Program-made: the position numbers and the translations under genes
Shown here: positions 13,901 through 25,900 of the stretch, piece by piece
Position numbering within the stretch: the stretch's first letter is position 1
Layout: the number at the start of each line of letters is the position of its first letter
Notes under the pieces: generated by a model
The model's input: the letters and a program-made list of their open reading frames with translations, nothing else
What the model was told of the DNA's origin: nothing
Database searches by the model: none
DNA from: Kryptolebias marmoratus
Lineage: Eukaryota; Chordata; Actinopteri; Cyprinodontiformes; Rivulidae
Length of the DNA: 64,000 nucleotides
NCBI RefSeq assembly: GCF_001649575.2
Contig: NC_051448.1
Span: forward strand, 15,113,395 to 15,177,394
Reading direction: 5' to 3'

Positions 13901-16900
13901 CAAGAGTTTCTTAAACAGCTCATTTAAATTTAGAGTACTGATCAGTCATGTAATGATGTGATCTATAGTTGAATCATTTTCAGAGAAAACAAGAGGCCCA
14001 AATATTTTTACACCAATCTTAATACTTATTACACTGCAAGGTTTAAGACGTTGTGTTTATAGTACTAGATGTCATAGAAATCTGCACTAAATTGGAAACT
14101 CTAACCTGCCTCAAATATCAATATATAGTTCCCACAAGCCTCGGACGGAAGAGATATTTTCACCATTTTGGTAGGTAGGAGCTAGACAACGATGGTTTCA
14201 AAGCAAACTAAATCCAAGTATTTACTTGCTCTTGACCAAAGTGTGAGTGACAAATATATGTAAAAGACCGCTACTGTTGGGATTGACCCAAATAAGGTGA
14301 AAAAAGAGGGAATGTCAGACGAGCCCAATAATTTGCCGCTCATCTCATACTACAACATTGTTCATTATTTAGTGTACACAAAGAGTGCCAACACTATGGA
14401 GGAGCTACTTGGCCTGAAAGCAATGGACTCAAATAATCAGTGTTTCAACAGATTTGTAAAAGATGTCAGTTAATAACAAAGTACTGCTGACTGGCACGTT
14501 GAGTAATAACAATATCATATATGTACATCTAGGCATACTTTGTGAACAGTCTGTTTATGGATTAGAATCAGACCTAAAATGGCACAAGCAATTTATTTGT
14601 AACTATCATTCAACCATAATAATTTTTTATTGTTGTGCTATTTGTGATATCACTGACAAAATCCTTTAACTTTTGATTGAATTCTTTAACCATAATGTCA
14701 GCTTTGGGGTTTAGCACATAGCATAGCTGAGTTATCTCCAGTAGAGACGTTCTAAACCAGTAATTCTAGCACACATACAGTTGTACTCTAACATTACTTA
14801 ACAGAACTTTTTTTTTTAAATGTTTGTTTTACTGTAATAAAAGTGGTCCGAGCAGATTTTAGACTTCTTTGAAGGCCGATCCTTGTTGTTGATGTTCTCC
14901 AGCCAGACTCGCCGACGTTCTACCTCCCTTTGAGATCCTTCATGATTCCTGATTTTTGAAATGTAGTAAAAAAAATTATGCTTTGCTGAACCGTCTGCAC
15001 AGTTAAAACATTCTTGAATCCAACATAAAACAACTGTTGTGAATACAGTAAAAAGTAGCGTGCGAATGGAAAAAAAAATGGCTCCTTTGCCAAGGCTGAA
15101 GCTATTGCCTTTTGCAATGGAGAGGGGGAGTGTCCGGAAATGTGACATCACATGGGAACTATGTATACTTGCTTGTATGTTAATCCTTTTTGGGGGTTTA
15201 CCTACATTGCAAATGTGCTGAAAAAATGTTTTCAGAATGTATAATTCTTGTAACTTGTAACACAAGCTCTGAAAACATACCTGTTTTATCAAGTAAAAGA
15301 AGTTAGTTAAAGGTTGTTAATTAAAAAAATCTCTACTCTATTTGTTTTTTTCTAATTTGATCCATGCAAGGATAGATTAATCTCCGGAGCACAGGAAAAC
15401 ACTGGAATTACCTTCTTCTTTATAGACGATGTGACAAAACCGAAATACTGTAACGTAGTGTGTTGATTAGGTTGTATATTTATCTGCAAACCTGCTATTA
15501 AAAGTTTAACTTTGTAAAATAAGAAAATAAGTTTGTTTTATTCTGTTTGATGACTTCATAGTAGATGGTTTCAGCTCTGCTTGCTGCGTTCCTCAGCCTT
15601 GATTCTTTCTTTGTTTTCCGTTTATTCTTGTAAATATCACTCCATTGCTGTTTCTTTGATTCCAAGAGATGCATGGTTTTAGTAATCCTTATTCCCATAT
15701 TTGATAATCTCATAGGCAAAGTCATAATAAAGTCCATATATCCAGACATATGGAACGTCTGGATTCATGCTCTGATGGAAGTTAAATATAAATGCCTATT
15801 ATGCTGGCCTGGCATTGGCAGCAGCTGAAGCAGTAAATAATACAGTGGCTTTAATCACCTAATGGTTTCAAAATGTCTAGCATTTCATTACCAGCTCCAT
15901 TCCTCTGTGCGTATAATTATCTGGATATGAGATTGAACAGAGGGAGATATTCCATTTGATTTTGGCTGGAGGAGCATGGCGCTGCTCACCAGCTACCTTC
16001 CCTGTGCCTGTGGCGGGGCACAGATTGGCTTCAGATTATTTGGCTCAGACACAATCAGAGGCCTGTCTGACTCTCTGGTGTAATCACTGCTGTCCCACGA
16101 CTGTCAGGCAGAGGGAGAAGAAATTTAACCTCATTTTAATCGTCGCGATTAGCCCTAGGCTATGGCAATTAGTGAAAGGAGAATGTTAGAGAAAACATAC
16201 TATAACCAAGTTTACCTCATATTTATCAATGAGCACATCCACTTTTTTAAATAATCCTGTCACACTCGGTGAGTTTGTCAACAAAATATGTTTAGGTAAT
16301 GTACTGTCTTGATGTACTTCAAGAACTGTGCATAAAGCAGCTGCTCAAATATTTTAAATGGGATTCTGTGCAAACATAAACATTCAATATCTGACCTGTT
16401 GTAGATAGCTCTTTGACTTACATGAGTTTTAACACCACCATCAGTCTTGCATTACTTAAAATTTACTTTACCTAGAATTCTACTGTTATAAGTTAACAGG
16501 AATAGCAGCATCAGTTAGCTGTAGCATTTCTTGTGCAGCCTGGGACTAAAGTGAAAGAAGTTTATAAAAGTGTTCATTTGGGCCGCTTTGATTGAAGTTG
16601 TTGTAAGACAGCAGCAATCCACTTTGACTCAGCTCAGACTGGCCGTTGGCTCACACCAATGAGCTAACAGCTAACAAGGAGTCACAGCAGCACATTATGT
16701 ATATTCTTTGTTTCTCTGTTTTTAAGGTTAATTGTATATTTTCTTCTTGTTTTTTCAGCTGAGTGGGTTGGAATGTGTTGCTTGAATTCAGCCTAAAACT
16801 AGTCTTTGTTAAACCTTGTTTCACCAAGTCACAACTCCTTAAATTTGAAATTCTACTGTAGCAGACAATAGTGGCTTGGATCATGGATAGCTCGCTAGTG

Positions 16901-19900
16901 CAAAGCTGTTTATTGTTATTAACTAATGAACTGATTCAAGCTTTAGCAAATAGAAGTATACAGGAAAAACAGTAGTAAGTTTTGGGAAAGCAACAAGTTT
17001 TTGCAAATTCACAATTTTATTGTAGATCCAGTAAATGAATAAATAAATTTGAATCTGCTCAGAGCTCACTGCAGCTTAATGCTAAATGATTAAAATTTCC
17101 CCACATAAAATTGGAAAAGCTTCATTCTTCATTAATGTGTGTTATGATTTCAGTTTTTTTGCTCATTTTTGCACAGAATCATAATTTTCATGTGCGTTTT
17201 GTTTGTGTCCTTGTCTTTCAAGGTTTCTACATGTACATTGAGACATCAAGACCACGTAAGGAAGGCGACCAGGCTCGGCTTATAAGTCCCCTGTTCAACG
17301 TGGCACCTAAAAACCCCTACGGCATCAACAATCCACCCGCCTACTGTTTTGGCTTCTTCTACCACATGTTTGGAAAACACATAGGTAAGACTCATTTCTC
17401 ATAAGCACGATTGGTCCTCATCTTGGGTTTTTCAAACAACTGAATATTCATGAAGCAGAAATTAATTGCTATGACACCTTGTTGGGAATATCTCTGATCT
17501 GTTCTTTTGATTGCCAAAGCAGCAAAAATTACCCTCAAGTTGAATTTATAATGTTCCGTAAAAGGAGGTAGATTTATTGTTGTTCACCTAAAACTAAACA
17601 CAGTCATTAAAGAAAGGCCACAATTAATTTGAATGGCAAAATACTAAATGTCACAAAGTTCTGTAGAGTTGTCCTTCTGCTTTTGGAACATAAACTTGGA
17701 CAACTTGTGTCTGCTTTGTTTGTGTTTCATGGAGCAGTTTTGCCTTTTTTTTTTTTATAAGAAAAAAACTATTTGTAAGGAAAAGCACAGCAGTTACCAC
17801 AGAGAAAAAAAGAGCAGCAAGACCTTTTTTTTCGTATGTTTCGTTCAGTTCCAGGGTAATTCCCTGTGGTAGATGCAAGTTGGAGATTTGAGCTTTCATG
17901 CTAAAATTTAGTAAGTGCAGCTGACAGATGTTTCAAGGAAAAGATATCTCATTTTTGCAACAAACCCCTTCAGAGGTCCGCACACAGATCCTGGGCATTA
18001 GCTCTTACATTCATCTCTGAACGTAGATAACAACCCCGTATGGCCCATTTGAAGATAGCAGAGTGGCTGAAGGAGCACTCTGCAGCTTACGAGTGACTCT
18101 CTTCACCGGGGACCCAATCAGTCGACCACAAGCACTCTCACTCTGAGTACATGCTGTTTGTAGTGTTTGTGCGTTCGGGAGTTGTGAGTAAGACTCGTTC
18201 TGTGGCTGCAAAACAGACACTTATACTTTGTTGAAGGCTTTTTATGGTGAAATCTCTGTCTCAGGTTCACCTCTTATCGTTACTGCACATGTTAGAAGGC
18301 AGGTGAGAAGCCTCTCAAAACACTGCAGCTCTTTACATAATAAATGATGTGTTCAGCGTTGTTCCACCCACACAAAGCAATTTGCACTTTAATGAAAAGA
18401 TTATGGAGAGAAACGGAAAAGGAGCAGCCTGTTATGTAAAATGATCAAAACTGAACTTTTGTGCATGTGGGATGCATGCCACAGTGACGCGGGACAAAGG
18501 GAAATCACACCACAGTGAGTGCTGTGCAAGTGGACACTTCAGTGGGTCAAAGTTCAGTTCTAAAAGACTAAAGCTGATTTAGCTTGTGTTTGTAATTTAC
18601 CAAATACAAACCCTGAACTCAATTCACAGCCTTGCGATGAACAAGTTCATGTTCATTTATGAATTTTTTTTAAGATAAAGTCAAAGTCGAGTCAAATTTA
18701 TTTATATAGCACTTTTCAGCAGCAAGGCGGTTCATGAAGACTTCTAAAAACCCTAATGCTAGTAGATGGTGACATGTGTTGATTAGCATATCTGTATTTT
18801 TGCCATGATGTATTTGCATTCTGCTCTTTGCCAACTCTTTCATTTAACATCTTTAGATCTGTTTGCATGTCTCCTGTTTTCTGTGATACCCTGCATCATA
18901 TTATGGGTAAATTTCAAATAAAGCTGCTGTCGTTCACATATTTTCTGTCATGTTGTCAAAAAAAAAAAGAAGAAAACTCTGGAAAAAATCTGATTGAAAG
19001 GTGGCCAAATAAACTGTGTTTAATTGGGTCGCTTTCAAAGCACTATGTGCTTGATGCTCTGTTTAAAATCTTTTCATTTGAGCACAGCGTTTGACAGAGC
19101 CCCAACGCATATAAATTAAAGACGCTGTCTGCGCTGGTATTTCAGCAATGCTTACATGTACAAAAATCAGATAAAAGTGATAAGTCAAATATTGCCTGAA
19201 GGCTTTCTCTAAAGCCTGTATTTCATTTGGCTGCAACTAGTTAGAGACACAAAAGTGTGAGGAAAAAAAAACAACTTTGTAATCACACTGAACTGATTTT
19301 TACGACATTTTTGTCTACATACATAAAGGCAAAGGAACTGGTAAATTCCTGTGAATGACATGCAAATTGTTTTGTCAAATTATAATCACAAATTATCTTA
19401 ATTATGTCTAAATTTGATACCAATTTATTCTCTTTGTTGTCTTCAATCAGTCACGATTTGGTTTCTTAGGTCGTCTCGCATTTTTCACACTTTCTGACTC
19501 ACAGGAACTAATATAAGTAGAGATTGAGTTGGTTCCAGATGCCACCAATGAGTCTATGACAGTTTTGAAAAAAACAATTTGCTGCACAAATTTTTTTGAA
19601 TTCCAGCCAGAGTGAGAGCCTGCGACTTATGCAAGGAAACTGAGAACCCTTGCAAATGTTTTGAAACAATTTGTCTCCAACAGTCCCAGTGAGAAGCAGG
19701 CTGAAGCTGTAGGGGCACGTTTCTGCAGAATGTAAACAGGACTGAGCATATGGGCACATTTTGGCATGAGCTTTATGATATGATTGAAAAATTATATTAA
19801 AATGAATTTACATAGATTACATTTTGATAATAACCAAAGGGAATGCATACGTTTTCCAGTATATTTTAACAACACTGACCCTTGAAGCTGCACACTAACC

Positions 19901-22900
19901 TGACATCAAGTCCAAAATTTAACCAATCTACTCTTGGGGTTTCCTCAGTGGAAGTGCAGAGTGAAAATGTCCTGGCAGGTGGGCTTGGCCCAAACATCTG
20001 GAGAGGTGGAATCGAGGGCACTCGGGAGAATCTAAGGATAGAGGTGTTGCGGGGTGACACAGCAGGGAGATGAGAGCTCCTCCGGCTCCATGCCGAGGTT
20101 GAGTAGGCCGTGACATTTCCAATTTGCTCAAATTGATCGCCGGCCAGACCTTCTCTTCCCTGCCCTCCCTGTCTGTGGTGAAATCCATGCCCAGACTGTG
20201 CAGCGGTATGATGAATGGGCTAAATGTCAAGGACTTGAAACCCAGCTCAGACCATCCATAGCTTTGCTCTGTTTACTATACGGTCTCTCTATGGCCGTGA
20301 GAGAAATTGAGACTCTTGCCTATTTTCACTCGGTATGATTTATGATTACTTAAATGTTATGTGTTAATATTGAACTTTTTAAACGGTCGAGAAGCATATT
20401 TTTTTGCGCGTCTGTGTTTTGAGTTGTGACTCATAGCCCCATTAGATGTGGTGCAGCTCCATCCTCAAATTCTGGGAGTTTGACACACTGTGGGTGTGTG
20501 CTGTTGAGAGGGCAGTCAGAGCCAAGCCATGGTGCAGCAGCGCTATAGAAAAAAAAACAAAAAACACAGAATCAGTCAATAGAAAAATTCGCCTACACAC
20601 TGATGAGAACAGTGGCACAGCCTCAAAGAAACTCCTCCGTAGTTTGCTTGGAGGGAGCTACCTGAGACAAGGTCACACTCAATTACTGAAACGCACATCA
20701 AAGTTTGACTTTGGAGCCCACATCGGATTTGTTTATAGGATTAAGTCTCCAGCAAAAGCACAGCAAGTGCGTCTGTTTTAAGCCTGACCTTTTTAGCCGC
20801 AGTTTCATCAGCAAGCACGGTGGTACTGCACCTCATTGCCCTGCCTCTTGTCCCCCCTGCATAATTAAACATTTCCAGGAGCTATTTCTCACTTTTCACC
20901 ACACTTCACATCTTTTGCCTCCTCAGATCTTTTTTTAAGTTTCACAAGTGTCTGCCAGAAGTAGTCTCTGTTAAAAAACAGGCACTCCAAAGAATGTACA
21001 GCATATGCCTCTGCTCGGGATGTGATGACACTGACATAACCACCAACATCGCATTGAGTTCAAAGAAGAAGTAAGGCAGCAAGCTCAGCAGGAATCCTCT
21101 TACATTCTAAACACTTCAACAGGAGATGAAACTGCAGGTCATGTTCAGTACAGGAGCTCATCTTTCACAGTGGATTGTGCTGTCGTTGGGGAAAGCGTAC
21201 GCTGTGCTGATGAACACTGACATACAGTGTAGCTTCTCCTCATCTCCTCACGCAGATATTTTTGCAGAGAGGTTAAGCGGTAATGAGACACCTCTCTGAG
21301 GCAAAGACGCATTAAAACACAAACCTGCTGCTGTTTTTTTCTTTTTACTCACCAGTTGCATCAATGCAGATGGGCTACTTTCCATACTTGACATGCTTCA
21401 TGCTTGAAATTTACTCGACGTTTAGAAGAGTGCCCCTGCTGAGCTTTGCAATTGTGTGAGCTTGCTAACCTGATTTGGGTCTTTTAGATGCTGCTCTGGC
21501 TTGTACACACAAAAAAGGATTTTACACTTTGTCTTACACGTAACCTTTCTGCATGTCTAAATAAATAAAAAGCACAGTTGGTTTGTTTCGCAAGGTGATT
21601 GCTCTCGATGTCATCATCTTACTGTTTCATATCAAAGCCAGTATCCCAAAAAACCATGCCTCTCTAAAGGAAGTCTTTAATTCAGGCCTCATATCTGGGT
21701 CCAAAAGGGCCAGCATTTCTACATTTAAAAATATTTATATGTATATAACAGTTTATATATGAATTAATTGAGACTGGATCTGTCATTTTGTGTATTATAA
21801 TGTAGCGACATTCAGTCGTTTGTTTTGTTTAAAGTGGTACCTCCCTGGGCTGCAGCTTGTTGGCAAACAGCATTCACGAGGGAGTCTCCAGAATGTCCTG
21901 AGACTCCCGCAAGGTTCTCAACTTCCTCGTGTGAGTCGCAGAGGCATGCCGCCCTGTCGCTTGCATTTTGAGCATGTTCAAAAAATGTGTGTGACAACTT
22001 TTCTTTAAAAAAATAGTCACAGAGTTGTCACACAAAGATGGGCGTCCAAACCATATCGAGAGCACAATAGCTGTATTTTAACACCTGAACAGGGAGCTCT
22101 CTTCTGCGAGAAAACATTTGAGGCATAAAAACTATGCTTATGTTAAATAATAATTATAAAATGGCTGGTCCAAATCTGCTGGTCTTCATTTCAAAAGTGA
22201 AATCCTATAGATTAAATCAAAAACATGGGGGCAGCTGCCAGACAAGGTACAAAACAAGCTGAGGTGGGCAGCAAAATAATGCGCACAGCCAAGAATACAG
22301 TTTTGCAAGCCGTGCACAAAAAGACAGGCGATAATTTTTAAAAGCCGCTCATGGCTCGTTGAACACCTGGTCATAAACACGCAGAGTTTTATGAGACTGC
22401 AAACACAAGAATTAATGTTTCTTCCTGCATTTCTGAGTCAAAAACTAGTCTCCCAACAGATGCAGCTCACCGAGATAACACCTTTAGCTTCAGTGGAAAT
22501 TTAGTTCAGGTAGAAAAAAGACTGAGCTGATTGGTTAAAGTTTGATCCTAATGAGAAATCTGGAAGAACCCTTCTCCACAGGGAACTTATTTGTATTCAA
22601 CAAATTTTCTCAACACACAATGCTCATAAATGATAATTCATCTGGATTATCATTAGCTACAGAATAATTTATCATCACTTGACTTGAATTTAACCTTTGC
22701 CACTGCTTGGCTTTCCTTTGTGTGCAGGAGAATATAAATATTTGAAATGGCAGGAAACAAAAGGGAATATTATCCTTAAAGTCTAATTTATTTTGAAACG
22801 AAACTTGAATTCACAATCATGTTTGACTTTGTGAGTGGTATATAAGAGCTGGATTTCCTGAAGATGAGACATAGGAATTTGTTGATAGTTAAAATTGCAC

Positions 22901-25900
22901 TAAAATTGCACTAACCAATTCTCCTATACCATGATCCTGCCACTACCATGCTTCATGATAGGATGGTTTTAACAATGAGTGGTGCCTGGTATTCTTTGAA
23001 ATCACTTCTTTTGCTTCAAAAGCTGAAGTTTAGTTTCATTATGGCATCTTTGGTGTCACAGCTCTTAAAAGCCTGTTTAGATAGCTCAGAGTGTACTCTA
23101 AAGCCAGTGACTGATGAGATGTTGATGAAGTAGCTTCTCTCTTCACTTCAGAGAACTTCTGACGCTCTATCAGAGTAGCTTGTGAGTTTTTTGTTCTGTT
23201 AATAGTTTTGGCAGGACAATCAACTCTGAGATCACAGTTGGTGCTTCAAAACGTCCTCCACTTTACAATTACTAAAGCTGCTCTGCCTCTGGGAACAATA
23301 AAACACAAGATTGTTACCTGGGAACAATTTCATCTTTTAGGTCTGCAGAGAGCTTCTCCGTCTTCGTGGCTTGATTTTGCCTGTCACACAGTGTGATATG
23401 TGGGACGTTTCCTTTACGCCTGTGTCTTTCTAAACTTTGTGCAGCAGTGTCAAATGGTGAAGGAAACAAATTGTTCAGCTTTAGGGTCTGAAGATGAAAG
23501 ATCCGGGGCCGTATATAGCTTAGAAAATAATAGAAAATACTGCAGTTATTAATTATTTTTAAATCACTTTTGTCTTTTAAGACTTTTGTTTGTGTCCTAT
23601 CTAACTGTTGTGTGTTGTACAAGATGAATTTACATTTTTTATAAAGAGGTAGGTGGTTCTGGAAGGAATCATAACAGCTTTTAGTATCCCGATGTAGATT
23701 CTCAGTCATCCGGGACATGGTAAATCCAAAAAAGGTTCAAAACCAAAAACAACTGGACTTCTATTCTGTAGCTTACAAAATAGAAGCCCAGTTGTTTTTG
23801 GTTTTGAACCCCCTTTGGATTTAACTTTTAATATCCATCACATAAAACTGATTTCTGTACCAACATTTCTCTTCTTCTTTATTTCTCAAAAATGATAATT
23901 GCAGGTTTGTAGTAGGCAATACACCAACTCCTGTATGGAAAAGCACTTTACAAACCTCCCCAGGGGTTCTAAAGAGATCAGGATAGTCCGCTAATTGGAC
24001 AGCAAACAGTTCAATCTCTCTTCCATCCATGTGCCAAACTGTGCATGAGGAAGACTCTACAAGTTGCTCCCGCCACGTTGCACAGATGTCACACAGATGC
24101 AATGCACAGTCTTAGAGTTGGTTAAAATAGATTGGTTACCTTGAGTACCTTTTTTGAACAGAAAGATAAAACAAGTACAACTGGTTGTCCCTTTTTCTTT
24201 CTCTCATTGATGCAGGAACACTCAATGCCTTGCTAAAGCAGAAGGGCCAAATGACCTCCGAGGCTCCTGTGTGGTCTCTAAGTGGTAACCAAGGTGACCG
24301 GTGGAAGCAGGCCAAAGTAAGCATCCATCCCACGTCATCCTTCCAGGTAAGATATGAAGCACAATAAAATAAACCCAGTGAGCGCCTACACTCTCCTTGC
24401 CCTCTTCTGTTTTCCTTTCCGTCTGAGTTTGTAAAGTTTCTGTTTCTTACGGCGCCGCATACTGATGTAGCACTTCACAAGCTGCGGGATGTGGGATGCA
24501 TTCTTTAGATAGTTTTTTGGTACTTTACTCTTCTTTGTCCTCAGAAAGCCTTAATGTGGTGAGCAAATATAGAACCGCAGAGCTAACTTTGTCAATATTA
24601 CAGTCAAGCACTTTAATTATGTGACATTAAATATTAAAAACAAACTCTTGCCACCTGCTGTAATATTTTGAAAAGGGCAATTAAATTAAATTGCAACATG
24701 TAGCGTCTTGGATTTTTCTTGATTGCAAATGTTCACGTTTTTTTTTTTTTTTTTTTTGGTGTGGTGTATGAAGGCTGAATATAAAATAAGTTATTTGACT
24801 CTCCTTAGGTTGTTCTGGAAGGTGTCCGGGGCCCAGGAATCGAGGGGGACATCGCCATTGATGATATTACTCTGGAGGAAGGGGAGTGTCGAGACCCACC
24901 GCCCAGTGAGTAGCACCGCACGCGCACCTTATCCCTCTGCTTATTGAAGCTCCAGCTTTTATTTTATTTTTTACTTCTTCTTCTTCTTCTACATCACCAG
25001 ACATTTTTGAGATTTACGAGACTAGATCTAATCTCGGCCAGTTGGCAGTACCGAGATAGCGTCTCATGGAAAAATAAAAACATGGTTGTCATAGCAACAA
25101 GGTTGTAATCACATGAACGATAGCCATGCCGCTGGCTGAGAGGAGCCCAGTAATTGCGCCTGGGGAACAAACAGAAAGGCAAAAACTGAGAAACGGTCCA
25201 AAGAAAATGGCCTGCAATTGACAGGGTCATATTGTTAGGCAGACAAACGCTCCTCCTTTGATTTCATTCTTGTTATTTATGATCGGAGGAAGATATTTTC
25301 CAGTAACCTCCTCAGCATTCCACAAACAAAACAGGGCTATCTGTTTTAATTATTTATATTAGTGGTGGAAATTGATCCGAGACAATGAAGGCGGACTTCA
25401 AGATGCATTTTTTGTTTTGTTTTGTTATTATTCTGTTAATTATCTTTTATTTGGGCCCATAAAGATTCATAATGATTAACTCCTTGGGAGTAAAAAGAGT
25501 GGTCGTCTAGGCTGAGGCCAGAGGATTATAAATTATGGAATTCAATCTCACACAATGAATCTTACATGACTTTAGCTGACGCAGGAGGGAACACTGAGAC
25601 ATATCTAATAGGGATTGATAAGAGGTAAAATCCTACAGATGCTACCCAAGAAGAATGGTTCAGAGAAGCTGTTTAAGGGAGCAAGCTGTGTGATGTGGGA
25701 AAAGTTTGACGTGAAGAGTAATCACGTATTTCTTTTCTTTTGCAGACTAAGATGTGAGGATCAGTTCCTGTTATGTTTGTACACATGGTGACTCACCATA
25801 TCAGTAGCTTTCTCCTTTATTCAGTTATTAGGCAACACAAAGAAGGAGTATGTATTTGTTGTTACTTAACAATACACAATTGTTTGTTGAGCTTGTAATT

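Larger units (their letters stand above)
12310..17222 (+). other. mdga2 intron, 4.9 kb
   Basis: Donor GTAAGT at 12310 and acceptor TTCAAG ending at 17222. It contains the SINE-like copy at 12507-12795, the transposon coding debris at 14192-15040, a candidate conserved island at 15766-16195, and a family A element from 16331. Confidence 0.9.
17385..24215 (+). other. mdga2 intron, 6.8 kb
   Basis: Donor GTAAGA at 17385 and acceptor TGATGCAG ending at 24215. Contents include a short fragment of a fish repeat (TTTATTTATATAGCAC) at about 18686-18735, a 12-bp-stem inverted repeat at 21988-22034, a degenerate repeat at 22910-23190, and the large hairpin at 23721-23823. The rest shows nothing I can name. 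Confidence 0.9.

Noticed and set aside
14816..15292. The whole 158-codon minus frame as an intact THAP gene
   Set aside because: Only the last half resembles THAP; the first 80 residues have no match to a THAP N terminus, and no downstream exons were seen.
23314..24102. Two minus-strand frames of 134 and 93 codons next to the mdga2 MAM exon
   Set aside because: No recognisable domain; the first is AT-rich and overlaps unremarkable intron, and the second borders the hairpin repeat.
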